The translations under genes and the position numbers were made by a program. Below, piece after piece: positions 18,619 through 26,794 of a stretch of DNA of 64,000 nt (position 1 is its first letter; every line of letters begins with the position of its first letter). Below the pieces are notes generated by a model. It saw only the letters and a program-made list of their open reading frames with translations. It was not told where the DNA came from and did not search any database. This stretch comes from Gammaproteobacteria bacterium (lineage in GTDB: Bacteria > Pseudomonadota > Gammaproteobacteria > DSM-16500). Location of the stretch: NCBI GenBank assembly GCA_021325575.1, contig JAJPGW010000005.1, positions 414,011-478,010 on the forward strand. Direction: 5' to 3'.

Positions 18619-19446
18619 ATGAGTAAAACCCTGATCCTTGTAGCGCCCCACAATCCTGGCAATATTTTTATTAATGCTGCATTGAAGCCTTTTAAATTAA
18701 ATCCAGAAAAATACCAAATTGCAGTCTATATGGACGCACGCCAATATACTAAAGATCCAAAAGCCATGCTTGGCGGTTTTTCTGATTTTGCGGTTCAGCA
18801 AATAAAAACCCATAAACCCAATGATGTTATTGTCATGGGCGATGTGAACTTAGGTTTTAGCGGACAAGATTTAAATTCTCTTGGGCCATTAGTCAAAGAA
18901 GTCATATCACCCGCACTTGCTCTATCTGCTTTTGAGTCCAAAGCCACAGTAAAACCCAAGATCAAAACCTATGGTGTCATCGGCGGAGGTCCTAGGGAAC
19001 ATACAGGCCCCATTTCATTTATCCATAATGAGAAAAAAATGGAAATCACGCCCACAGCATTTGATACAAAAGCGTTTCAAAGCGGAAAAAGTATCGATGG
19101 CATTGAATTCGCGAGAAAAGCAGTCAGATCGCCTTCTGCACCACCCACTCGAACTCTTGCAAATAAATCCGAAGAAACAAAAAAGGATAATTTGCCAAAA
19201 ATGACTGCGGAGCCACCCAAAGAAGTTAGACGAGTGACCGCCTCTTCGCACCAACGAACAGGCTCAGCTGATTCGAGTTTGCATACCAAAAAAGAAACTG
19301 TAGTTCCTGCTAAAAAAGCGAGATCCGGAAAATTACCTACAAGAAGTATTTTCCAATCCATTTCGCCTGTACAAAAAGATGAAAAAGTGGCAGATCTCAC
19401 TAAGAGAAATAAATTGAGCTCATCAAAAAATAAAGCAGAACCATAA
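18619..19446 (+). CDS. Unknown protein with basic disordered C terminus
   Basis: I recognise no family. An upstream TTG in frame at 18604 is possible, but the ATG at 18619 is preceded by TGAGG at normal distance, giving 275 residues. The first 160 residues look like a compact alpha/beta domain (KTLILVAPHNPGNIFINAAL, NDVIVMGDVNLGFSG, KTYGVIGGGPREHTGPISF). The rest is low-complexity and rich in Lys, Ser, Thr and Pro. There is no signal peptide or membrane segment. A charged, disordered tail is common in type IV secreted effectors, but no secretion signal can be proved here. Confidence 0.65.
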   Translation: MSKTLILVAPHNPGNIFINAALKPFKLNPEKYQIAVYMDARQYTKDPKAMLGGFSDFAVQQIKTHKPNDVIVMGDVNLGFSGQDLNSLGPLVKEVISPALALSAFESKATVKPKIKTYGVIGGGPREHTGPISFIHNEKKMEITPTAFDTKAFQSGKSIDGIEFARKAVRSPSAPPTRTLANKSEETKKDNLPKMTAEPPKEVRRVTASSHQRTGSADSSLHTKKETVVPAKKARSGKLPTRSIFQSISPVQKDEKVADLTKRNKLSSSKNKAEP

Positions 19447-19460
19447 TAATCTTTCAAAAA

Positions 19461-20678
19461 TTAAAAAACAGCTTTTCCAGTTTTCAACGGTGAAATTCCT
19501 AAATGATTCGCTAGCGTTTGACCGATGTCTGCAAATGTTTCGCGTTTGCCGATGGGGCCCGGTTTTACTTCGGGACCAAAAAAGATTACTGGAATATTTT
19601 CGCGGGTGTGATCAGAACCTTCGCGTGTTGGATCACAACCGTGATCGGCTGTGATGACGGCGAGATCACCGGGTTTCATTAATTTTTCAAATTCAGGTAA
19701 ACGCGCATCAAAATCTTCTAACGCTTTCGCATAACCTGTCACATCGCGTCTGTGGCCATATACCATATCGAAATCCACCAAATTCACAAATGTTAAACTG
19801 TGATCGGGTGCGGTTTTTACTTCTTTTAAAAAAGCATCGAAAAGCGCCATGTTGCCATCGGCTTTGACTTCTTTGCTGATGCCGCAGTGCGCATAAATAT
19901 CCGCAACTTTTCCAATTGAAATAACTTCGTGACCGGCTTCCACAATTTTATCAAGCAGGGTCGGCTCTGGCGGTTTCACGGAATAATCGCGTCGATTGCC
20001 CGTCCGATAATATTTTCCAGGCTCCCCCAAAAAAGGCCGCGCAATCACGCGGCCAATATTTAATGGATCCACTAATTCGCGCGCAATTAAACAAAGATCA
20101 TACAGTTTTTGCAGACCAAAACTTTTTTCATGCGCGGCAATTTGAAAAACACTGTCGGCTGAGGTGTAAACAATGGGTTTGCCTGTTTTTTCGTGTTCTT
20201 CACCGAATTCAACAATAATTTCAGTGCCGGATGCGTGTTTGTTGCCTAACACGCCTGGCAATTTCGCTTTTTGAATTAAATCCGATAATAATTTGCCAGA
20301 AAAACTGGGATATTCCGGCGGAAAATAACCCCAATCAAACAAAACAGGAACGCCTGCAATTTCCCAATGTCCACTGGGCGTGTCTTTGCCGTGACTTTTT
20401 TCAGCCGCACAACCGTAAGCGCCTTGCGGAGTAAAATGGGTTTCAAGATCGGGTATGGATTTTCCTTGGCTGGCAATCGCAACTCCATTCAAACCTAAAC
20501 GCGCAAGATTTGGTAATTGTAATGGGCCTTTGCGCACGCCTTCTTTGTCGGCTTTTCCTTTTGCACAATAATCTGCGATGTGTCGCAACGTATCGGCACC
20601 CGCATCACCATATTTTGCTGCATCGGGAGCCGCTCCGACACCAAAAGAATCCAGCAAAATGATAAATGCACGCGCCAT
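19461..20678 (-). CDS. deoB: Phosphopentomutase
   Basis: The 405-residue enzyme interconverts (deoxy)ribose-1-phosphate and (deoxy)ribose-5-phosphate, linking nucleoside breakdown to central metabolism. It belongs to the alkaline phosphatase superfamily. The N-terminal metal site is [18 protein letters not shown], the family block is [12 protein letters not shown], and the second metal site is [13 protein letters not shown] with [13 protein letters not shown]. Length is normal. The start is one base after the stop of the upstream MFS gene, so the genes are coupled. Confidence 0.96.
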   Translation of the reverse strand: MARAFIILLDSFGVGAAPDAAKYGDAGADTLRHIADYCAKGKADKEGVRKGPLQLPNLARLGLNGVAIASQGKSIPDLETHFTPQGAYGCAAEKSHGKDTPSGHWEIAGVPVLFDWGYFPPEYPSFSGKLLSDLIQKAKLPGVLGNKHASGTEIIVEFGEEHEKTGKPIVYTSADSVFQIAAHEKSFGLQKLYDLCLIARELVDPLNIGRVIARPFLGEPGKYYRTGNRRDYSVKPPEPTLLDKIVEAGHEVISIGKVADIYAHCGISKEVKADGNMALFDAFLKEVKTAPDHSLTFVNLVDFDMVYGHRRDVTGYAKALEDFDARLPEFEKLMKPGDLAVITADHGCDPTREGSDHTRENIPVIFFGPEVKPGPIGKRETFADIGQTLANHLGISPLKTGKAVF

Positions 20679-20679
20679 A

Positions 20680-21981
20680 TTAAGCTTGTGACTTGCAGTA
20701 AGTTTCTTTGATAAAAAAGGCAGCGATCAAACCAACAATACAGGCAATTGGCATAATCCACATGGCTGACATAAAATCATGCGCAGAATACACGGGCGCA
20801 TTATCCACCATGGTGCCATCCCATTGTAATGACATGACCCAACCAAAAAACGGTTGGAAAATCGCGCCGCTGGTCATAATTAACATGGAATCAATACTGA
20901 CTGCGGTGCTGGTTAATGCAATCGGATTTAATTCCGCAATCGTAGGATAACTCAATACTTGCGAACTGGTGACAAATCCAATCAAGAAAAATAATCCGAT
21001 AATAGAAAATAAAGATAAATTAGGCGCATACATTAAAACTAAAATAACAATGAGCGAAGCAATCGCGCCAATAATCATCGGCAATACGCGTCGACCTAAA
21101 TGATCAGAAAACCAACCGAAAGCGGGTGAACCAAAAATCACGCCCAGGAAAAAAATCGTGGTGGCATACGAGCCTTGGACCGTTGTTAGGTGATGGACAT
21201 GCACTAAATAATTAATGCCCCACAGTGCGCCCAACAAAAACACCGGCAAATTCAATAACGAAGTATACAATCCGGCTAACCAATTGAACGGATTGGATAA
21301 CACTAACTTGATGCTGCGCCAAAATCCTAAACTTTCCAGGGTGGCTTTTTCGCGTTTTTCATCTTCATGGCTATTGGGTGGACGGTCTTGAACGAACAAA
21401 GCAATCGCAATCCAGATAAAGACGCCTAATAAGGCATCCATCATCACTGCATGGCGCCAGCCGACCCAATGACTTAATATCGCAAAAGGAGTTTGCGCGA
21501 CCAATCCGCCTAGCATCGCATTGGTCACCACAAGACCTGTGACAAAGGCCATTTTAGAGGGTGGAAACCAGCGGGATGCAATACGTATGCAGCTTAAAAA
21601 GCAAAATGCAGCGCCCGAGCCCACCAAAAAGCGCCCAGCGGCCGCGACCCAAAATTCCGTCGCAATACCAAAAATAAACGTCCCGATGGCCGATAAGGTC
21701 ATCGCGAATAATAATAATTTTTGAGGGGAATAACGGTCTAACAATAAGCCTGCCGGAAAGAGGAATATCGCATTGGCATAAAAATACATTGACGATAAAT
21801 TGCCCAGCTCGGCCGCGTTTAAGTGGAAATCTTGCATTAATTCAACGGCGATGGCATTGAAAAGATTCAACTGGATAAATTCATAAAAGAAAAAGAGCGA
21901 GGCGGTCAATGTCACAATCCACGCAAGCGTTGTGTGCGTTGTTTTTTCCATGGGGATCCTGCTTTCGATGGCTTCTAACAT
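20680..21981 (-). CDS. Major facilitator superfamily carrier in the deo cluster (probable nucleoside importer)
   Basis: This 12-helix inner-membrane carrier (433 residues from the first ATG) has an MFS motif [16 protein letters not shown] after helix 2 and [16 protein letters not shown] in the second half. An in-frame ATG at 21951 (MEKTTHTT) has AGGA six bases upstream and may be the true start. Sequence style is like the Legionella Pht family of phagosomal transporters, some of which import nucleosides. The position between deoC and deoB supports nucleoside import; the substrate is inference. A palindromic repeat separates it from deoC. Confidence 0.85.
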   Translation of the reverse strand: MLEAIESRIPMEKTTHTTLAWIVTLTASLFFFYEFIQLNLFNAIAVELMQDFHLNAAELGNLSSMYFYANAIFLFPAGLLLDRYSPQKLLLFAMTLSAIGTFIFGIATEFWVAAAGRFLVGSGAAFCFLSCIRIASRWFPPSKMAFVTGLVVTNAMLGGLVAQTPFAILSHWVGWRHAVMMDALLGVFIWIAIALFVQDRPPNSHEDEKREKATLESLGFWRSIKLVLSNPFNWLAGLYTSLLNLPVFLLGALWGINYLVHVHHLTTVQGSYATTIFFLGVIFGSPAFGWFSDHLGRRVLPMIIGAIASLIVILVLMYAPNLSLFSIIGLFFLIGFVTSSQVLSYPTIAELNPIALTSTAVSIDSMLIMTSGAIFQPFFGWVMSLQWDGTMVDNAPVYSAHDFMSAMWIMPIACIVGLIAAFFIKETYCKSQA

Positions 21982-22033
21982 AGGTGAATTGTCGCCTCCA
22001 TTACCTTATCTGTCTACTGTTTTTACCTGAAAT

Positions 22034-22112
22034 CGTCATTGCGAGACGCGTTTTTTGCGTCGAAGCAATCTCTCAAAGATTGCTTCGGCCTAAAAGCGGC
22101 CTCGCAATGACG
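22034..22112. repeat. Dispersed palindromic repeat, copy 2
   Basis: This copy begins CGTCATTGCGAGAC, has inner arms GAAGCAATCT and AGATTGCTTC, and ends CTCGCAATGACG. It lies inside the deo cluster between deoC and the MFS gene, where a hairpin could change the ratio of upstream to downstream message. Confidence 0.9.
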
Positions 22113-22119
22113 GGTAAAT

Positions 22120-22851
22120 TTAGTGTTTCATTATTTCATCCAATAACTGACTTGCGCCTATTCTAAATGTATTTGGGGTCACGGAGCCAGCGCCCATTAT
22201 TGTTTCGGCTAATTCTATATAAGCTTTGGCTTGTTCAATGGTCCTAACACCGCCGGAGGCTTTAAAGCCTAGGGTTCGATTGAGTGCGGGTGTTAGTTCT
22301 TTGATCGTGGTTAACATCACTTCAGCTGCATCTAGCGTTGCCCCAATGGCAATTTTTCCCGTGGATGTTTTTAAAAAATCCGCGCCCGCCATTAAGACAT
22401 CGCGACTGGCTTCTTTTATTAATTCTAAATTCGGAAAAGCACCCGTTTCTAAAATCACTTTTAACAAAACATCATGACCGCAAACTTTTTTACATTCAGA
22501 AATAAAATCACGCGCAAATGGTTTATCACCTTTCAAAAATTTTTTATAAGGAAAAACCACATCGATTTCATTGGCACCCTCATGAATGGCTGCATAGATA
22601 GAATCTAAAACAGTTTGTAAATTTTCATCCCCTGTCTGAAAGTTTGCAACGGACGCAATGTTAATATTTTTGCCGTGAAGTTTTTTTGAAGCGATTTTTA
22701 TGAATTGCGGATAGACACAAACCGCCGCAACATTTCCAAGCGGGGTCACGGCTTTTTCGCATAATGCAGAAATAACCGTTTCAGTGTCTGAATCATTCAG
22801 ACTAGTAAGATCAATCGATGCGACAATTTTTTTTAAAAAATTATCCGGCAC
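22120..22851 (-). CDS. deoC: Deoxyribose-phosphate aldolase
   Basis: The 243-residue class I aldolase splits 2-deoxyribose-5-phosphate into glyceraldehyde-3-phosphate and acetaldehyde. The motifs are NEIDVVFPYKKFL, LLKVILETGAFP, the Schiff-base Lys in ADFLKTSTGKIA, and GFKASGGVRTIEQA, all typical of DeoC. The start codon is GTG at 22851 and lies within the end of the purine nucleoside phosphorylase gene (11-base overlap), so translation is coupled. Confidence 0.95.
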   Translation of the reverse strand: MPDNFLKKIVASIDLTSLNDSDTETVISALCEKAVTPLGNVAAVCVYPQFIKIASKKLHGKNINIASVANFQTGDENLQTVLDSIYAAIHEGANEIDVVFPYKKFLKGDKPFARDFISECKKVCGHDVLLKVILETGAFPNLELIKEASRDVLMAGADFLKTSTGKIAIGATLDAAEVMLTTIKELTPALNRTLGFKASGGVRTIEQAKAYIELAETIMGAGSVTPNTFRIGASQLLDEIMKH

Positions 22852-23668
22852 GGTCTAACTCTTTTATAAATTCGGGAATTAATTTAATTAATTTGCGAGC
22901 GGTTAATTCACCAAAATGTAATGTGCCATTGTGCGTGACTTTTTCTGTGCTTAATCCCACCGCTAAATTCGTGATGGCAGCTAATCCTAAAACACGCAGG
23001 CCGCAATGTCTTGCCACTAACACTTCAGGTACGACTGACATGCCAACTGCATTACCGCCCCATGATTGAAACATGCGAATTTCAGCGGGTGTTTCAAACG
23101 AAGGGCCAAGAACTGAGAGATAAACCCCTTCAAATAATTCAATCTTTAATTTTTCGGAAACATCAAACATGATGTTTCGTAATTCTTCGTCATAGGCATT
23201 TTCCATACTGAAAAAACGCTCGCCGATAGATTCATCATTGGGCCCAACCAACGGATTGCCCGGATGAAAATTAATGTGGTCACTGATCATCATGACTTCG
23301 CCTGGGCCCATGTCTTCTTGCATCGATCCTGCAGCGCCGGTAATGATAACGCTATGCGCACCCAATTGCTTGATGATGCGAACGAAAGTTCGAATCGATT
23401 CATAAGGCACCCCCTCATAAAGATGCAAACGCCCTTTTAAACAGACCACCGGTACGCCATTTAAGTGTCCCAAAATCAGCAAAGAAGCATGTCCTTGAAC
23501 CGCGCCTGAATGAAGACCCGGAATCGCCTGATAGGGGATAGTAATGGGATTCGTGATTTGATCCGCAATAGAGCCTAAACCGGACCCTAAAATCATACCC
23601 ACTTTAGCCACAAAATTCGGGGCATATTTACGGATAGCGCTCATGGTTTCTTGCATGGTGACTGGCAT
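22841..23668 (-). CDS. Purine nucleoside phosphorylase
   Basis: The 275-residue enzyme splits purine nucleosides with phosphate to base plus (deoxy)ribose-1-phosphate. Motifs are KVGMILGSGLGSIADQI, VVCLKGRLHLYEG, SVIITGAAGSM, YLSVLGPSFETPAEIRMF and GGNAVGMSVVPEV. These are the trimeric PunA/XapA type and not the hexameric DeoD. GAGGA lies seven bases before the ATG. It is the first gene of the salvage cluster, and its product feeds DeoB and DeoC. Confidence 0.93.
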   Translation of the reverse strand: MPVTMQETMSAIRKYAPNFVAKVGMILGSGLGSIADQITNPITIPYQAIPGLHSGAVQGHASLLILGHLNGVPVVCLKGRLHLYEGVPYESIRTFVRIIKQLGAHSVIITGAAGSMQEDMGPGEVMMISDHINFHPGNPLVGPNDESIGERFFSMENAYDEELRNIMFDVSEKLKIELFEGVYLSVLGPSFETPAEIRMFQSWGGNAVGMSVVPEVLVARHCGLRVLGLAAITNLAVGLSTEKVTHNGTLHFGELTARKLIKLIPEFIKELDRAG

Positions 23669-23721
23669 GAATCAATCCTCGAGAATGAAAGGAATGCAAC
23701 TTTAGTATTTTTTGCTGTTTG

Positions 23722-23753
23722 GCACAAGGGAAGGATTTTGAGTGACCTTGTGC
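23722..23753. promoter_or_regulatory. Inverted repeat between divergent genes
   Basis: GCACAAGG and CCTTGTGC are perfect inverse copies with a 16-base spacer, in the region between the purine nucleoside phosphorylase gene and the divergent gene at 23811. It may be an operator for either gene. No named regulator can be assigned. Confidence 0.4.
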
Positions 23754-23810
23754 GTGTTTTGATCTTGTGAGATAATTTTGCACTATTAGACTTCGCAAAA
23801 CGAGCAATTG

Positions 23811-24467
23811 ATGTTCAGCCAAAAAAACCAATTTAATCTATTCTTATCCAAATTCATAAACCATACATCGTATTTAAAAGGATTCAATCCCGATCAACTA
23901 CACAATCTGAATCAATGGCGTATAAAGCCGCATTCGGATATTTTTACTTTTTTTGTAGACCTTCAATTAACAGAGTTTCAAGCGCTTAGTTCACAGCAAA
24001 AAATAGCTTGGCGTGCACAATGCCGAACCTGGCGTGAAAAACAAGATAATTGGGATGCGAATCGATTGTATCTTCGTGAGTTATCAAAACCGATTATTGA
24101 AATATTGCATTTTGTAAATTTATTTAGAAATCCTTCCGTTCGAAATGATGCCGCTTTACAATTGAAGCAGTTAAAAAACAATTTGGCCTGCCGCTATTTA
24201 TATTTTGGTACGCTTAACATTTTTTATTCTACAATCGTTAGTTTCGACTTGACTAAACTCGAATTAGAAAAAATAAATAAAATTGTCAGCGAAATTGATA
24301 AAGAATTGGATCTTTTTTCCTATGAACAATTTACCGAGCTTCGAAAAAAGTACGAGCCTAAAGAAAAAAGTGATGGAGAAGATTGTAAATTTACCATACT
24401 TTTAAATGATACCAAGCAAGATTCGCCCACGAGTCCAGCAAAGGTGGATTTTCGCGTTAAATTTTAA
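23811..24467 (+). CDS. Unknown helical protein (218 aa)
   Basis: I recognise no family. The ATG at 23811 is preferred to the TTG one codon earlier. The protein is probably mostly alpha-helical with many Asn, Gln, Lys and Phe residues (FNPDQLHNLNQWRIKPH, LNIFYSTIVSFDLTKLELEK). No signal peptide or membrane segment is seen. The C terminus is charged and disordered. It is convergent with the kinase gene, one base apart. An effector role is possible but rests only on context. Confidence 0.6.
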   Translation: MFSQKNQFNLFLSKFINHTSYLKGFNPDQLHNLNQWRIKPHSDIFTFFVDLQLTEFQALSSQQKIAWRAQCRTWREKQDNWDANRLYLRELSKPIIEILHFVNLFRNPSVRNDAALQLKQLKNNLACRYLYFGTLNIFYSTIVSFDLTKLELEKINKIVSEIDKELDLFSYEQFTELRKKYEPKEKSDGEDCKFTILLNDTKQDSPTSPAKVDFRVKF

Positions 24468-24468
24468 T

Positions 24469-25917
24469 TTAGCAAAACCGAGGGCAGCACCCTGGTCGTT
24501 CTGATTTAGATTTGGGGTGCATGGTAAATAAAATTTTTCTCATGCTGGTTGTGTATTCTTCAAAAGATAATTTAAATAAGAAAGGGCTTCGAGGCTGTTT
24601 GATGATAGCACCTAATGCATTTTGACCCTCTTTTATTTTTATAATTTTTTTCGCTCTTTCATTTACAGGAAGCGCATTTAAATTTGCAACACACGCGTCG
24701 ACAATTGCTTCGCGATTTTTGTTGATAGCAGCTAATAATTGTTTATCGGTAATTTTTGGGGTTTTATCTTTCGTGAGAAATTCAGAGAGTTCTTTCCATT
24801 TTTTCTGTTCCAAATAACCTGCCGCTTCAGAGTTTGAAACTCGTTCATGATACAGCTTCACTCGAGCTTGAACAGTTGCTCGATTCTTTTCTTCTGCTGA
24901 GCGAAATGTCATACAAAGTTCAGAATATAATTTTTCGATATTTTTATCGTTTACCGTTTCTTGTCTACCGACTGCTAGCAACAAAAGCTGTGTTGTTTGC
25001 GCTTTTTTATACTTGGCAAGCTCTGGTCCTTTTCTTGAATTCAATCGCGGATCATGGATTTGCTCTAAAATTGAAAAAAATCGCACAACCTCATCTGCAT
25101 CCGGGCGTTTCGCATATTCATTATGTTGCATGCGATTTAAAAAACGAATGGTGAGCTGTCTGTGAAGAGCATGGGGAAAAGGAAGAATGGTATTGACTTC
25201 GTAAGGTTCCATTGCGTCTTGCGTTAGCATTTTATGACAAAGAGGATAGGCGACCCCTAAAATACCTGCAAACATCGCAACAGCCATGTAAATATCAGTC
25301 TTTTGGCCAAAACAGCCATGTAATGTTTCAACGGGAAAATAATCTGTCGAACCAGTTAAGCCCCATTTATTTTTTCTAATTGTTTTAGGATCATATCCTG
25401 AAAGAAAGGATGACCAACTAAAATCAATGGGAAAAACCCGATCTTTTCCGAATATGAAATTTGTTATTTTTGTATCACCATGAATGATGCCGGCGACATG
25501 AAGTAATCGGATTTGTATTGCAATGTTTTTTATTAATTGAAGTTTTTGAAACAAATTCAGTTTAGCAATCGCTTCATCGGTATAATTGTTAATCGCTCTA
25601 CCTTCGATAAAATCCGTAACAATAAAACCAATAGCAGATTTCTCTAAAAAAATAACATTAGATTTTGGATAGATCTTGCGCGCCGCCTTGCATTCGTATT
25701 CAATATCTTTTTTCGTACGTACACCTATTGGTATTGCTTTGATGGCAACAACTGTTGACCTGCCATTTTCTTCATATTTAACCTGACCATTGACTATGGG
25801 ATAAGCTTTATAAACAAATCCATCTGTCCCACTTCCTACCATTTCGGCAAAACGATAGGATGGGCCATTGCCCTGAACGGTTATTGATTGTGTGGTTAGA
25901 TTGTTGGCCGAAAACAT
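24469..25917 (-). CDS. Eukaryote-like Ser/Thr protein kinase
   Basis: The 482-residue protein has a kinase domain over about residues 15-290: Gly loop VGSGTDGFVYKA, catalytic Lys in VVAIKAIPIG, catalytic loop HGDTKITNFIFG near 147, metal-binding DFSW near 167 (in place of DFG) and an APE-like region (TDYFPVETLHG). HGD instead of HRD and DFS instead of DFG also occur in some divergent kinases, so activity is likely but untested. The C-terminal 190 residues are helical with no known domain. A TTG 12 bases upstream is an alternative start. It has no membrane segment, unlike PASTA-type kinases, which fits a secreted kinase. Confidence 0.85.
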   Translation of the reverse strand: MFSANNLTTQSITVQGNGPSYRFAEMVGSGTDGFVYKAYPIVNGQVKYEENGRSTVVAIKAIPIGVRTKKDIEYECKAARKIYPKSNVIFLEKSAIGFIVTDFIEGRAINNYTDEAIAKLNLFQKLQLIKNIAIQIRLLHVAGIIHGDTKITNFIFGKDRVFPIDFSWSSFLSGYDPKTIRKNKWGLTGSTDYFPVETLHGCFGQKTDIYMAVAMFAGILGVAYPLCHKMLTQDAMEPYEVNTILPFPHALHRQLTIRFLNRMQHNEYAKRPDADEVVRFFSILEQIHDPRLNSRKGPELAKYKKAQTTQLLLLAVGRQETVNDKNIEKLYSELCMTFRSAEEKNRATVQARVKLYHERVSNSEAAGYLEQKKWKELSEFLTKDKTPKITDKQLLAAINKNREAIVDACVANLNALPVNERAKKIIKIKEGQNALGAIIKQPRSPFLFKLSFEEYTTSMRKILFTMHPKSKSERPGCCPRFC

Positions 25918-26014
25918 GCACGTTACCAAATCAGATAGATGAACCTATTTTACCCGTTGAAGATTAAATTAATCTTAAGGTTTTAAGAAAATAACTTATT
26001 GAATTTACTATGAT

Positions 26015-26422
26015 TTAGTGCCTATGCACCCAGTCCTCAACCTGTAATCCTGGCACCCGAGAAAATTCTTTCTTATTATTCGTGACTAATGTCACCTCCT
26101 GGCTTCGAGCATGCGCTGCAATCATTAAATCCAGGGGGCCAATAGGAATGCCTTTTTTTTCTAAATGGGCGCGAATCACTCCATAATGAGCCGCAGCTTC
26201 ATCATCATAGGCTGCAATATCCAGTGAAATAATAAACTCTTGTAAAGCTTGAAAATTTTTTTGTCTATGGTGACTTTTTTCAACGCCATACATTAATTCA
26301 GATAGCGTGACAGAAGAGAGGCCAATATCGCCTAATTTAAGGGTGTTGAATTTATTGATGACACTTTTGTATTGTTCTTTAATCAAATAAATACATATAT
26401 TGGTATCTAACATGTATTTCAT
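26015..26422 (-). CDS. vapC: VapC-type PIN-domain ribonuclease toxin
   Basis: The 135-residue protein has the PIN-domain acidic residues in MLDTNICIYLI (Asp 6), SELMYGVEKS (Glu near 43), GPLDLMIAAHA (Asp near 98) and LVTNNKKEFSRVPGLQVEDW. VapC toxins cleave tRNA or other RNA when not bound by VapB. The ATG overlaps the vapB stop by four bases. The pair sits among effector-like genes. Confidence 0.93.
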   Translation of the reverse strand: MKYMLDTNICIYLIKEQYKSVINKFNTLKLGDIGLSSVTLSELMYGVEKSHHRQKNFQALQEFIISLDIAAYDDEAAAHYGVIRAHLEKKGIPIGPLDLMIAAHARSQEVTLVTNNKKEFSRVPGLQVEDWVHRH

Positions 26423-26652
26423 TCAAAAATATCCTTTCTTTCTTGTTGTTTTGGTTGTTGTCGTGACTCCATAAAATCATCAGAAAATTTATTTAAGCTG
26501 CCAAATAACGCTTCCCACGGATTATCTATGGGTACTAACACAACGGATTTGCCTATTTTTTTAATGAACACTTTATCCCCATCAAAACGAAATTCTTTAG
26601 GTAATCGGACTGCTTGGCTTTGACCATTTTTGAATAGTTTTGCGATTTTCAT
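26419..26652 (-). CDS. vapB: VapB-type antitoxin
   Basis: The 77-residue protein has an AbrB/MazE-type DNA-binding N terminus (KIAKLFKNGQSQAVRLPKEF) and a C-terminal tail (ESRQQPKQQERKDIFE) that would block the toxin. AGGTG lies four bases before the ATG. A perfect 16-base palindrome upstream is the probable operator for autoregulation. Confidence 0.92.
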   Translation of the reverse strand: MKIAKLFKNGQSQAVRLPKEFRFDGDKVFIKKIGKSVVLVPIDNPWEALFGSLNKFSDDFMESRQQPKQQERKDIFE

Positions 26653-26674
26653 GGTTCACCTAAGGTATATATTT

Positions 26675-26690
26675 AATAGTATATACTATT
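26675..26690. promoter_or_regulatory. Palindromic operator of vapBC
   Basis: AATAGTATATACTATT is a perfect 16-base palindrome, 23 bases upstream of the vapB start. It also contains a TATACT-like -10 box. VapB proteins usually repress their own promoter by binding such palindromes. Confidence 0.6.
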
Positions 26691-26739
26691 TAGCACAACA
26701 TATCAATGATTTCTTAAGCTTGCCTTAATAAAGGTTTTG

Positions 26740-26758
26740 TATAATTCAGCACTGAATT
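26740..26758 (+). promoter_or_regulatory. Possible promoter and operator of the 2191-aa gene
   Basis: TATAAT at 26740-26745 overlaps a perfect 16-base palindrome (AATTCAGCACTGAATT, 26743-26758) about 37 bases before the start. The upstream -35 box is poor (TTGCCT with short spacing), so it may need an activator or be weak. Confidence 0.35.
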
Positions 26759-26794
26759 TATTAAAAAAACACAAAACTTGGGGTTTTTATTAGC

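Noticed and set aside
19077..19457. 126-codon minus-strand frame opposite the basic-tailed unknown
   Set aside because: The plus frame has a ribosome binding site and a coherent domain; the minus frame has none.
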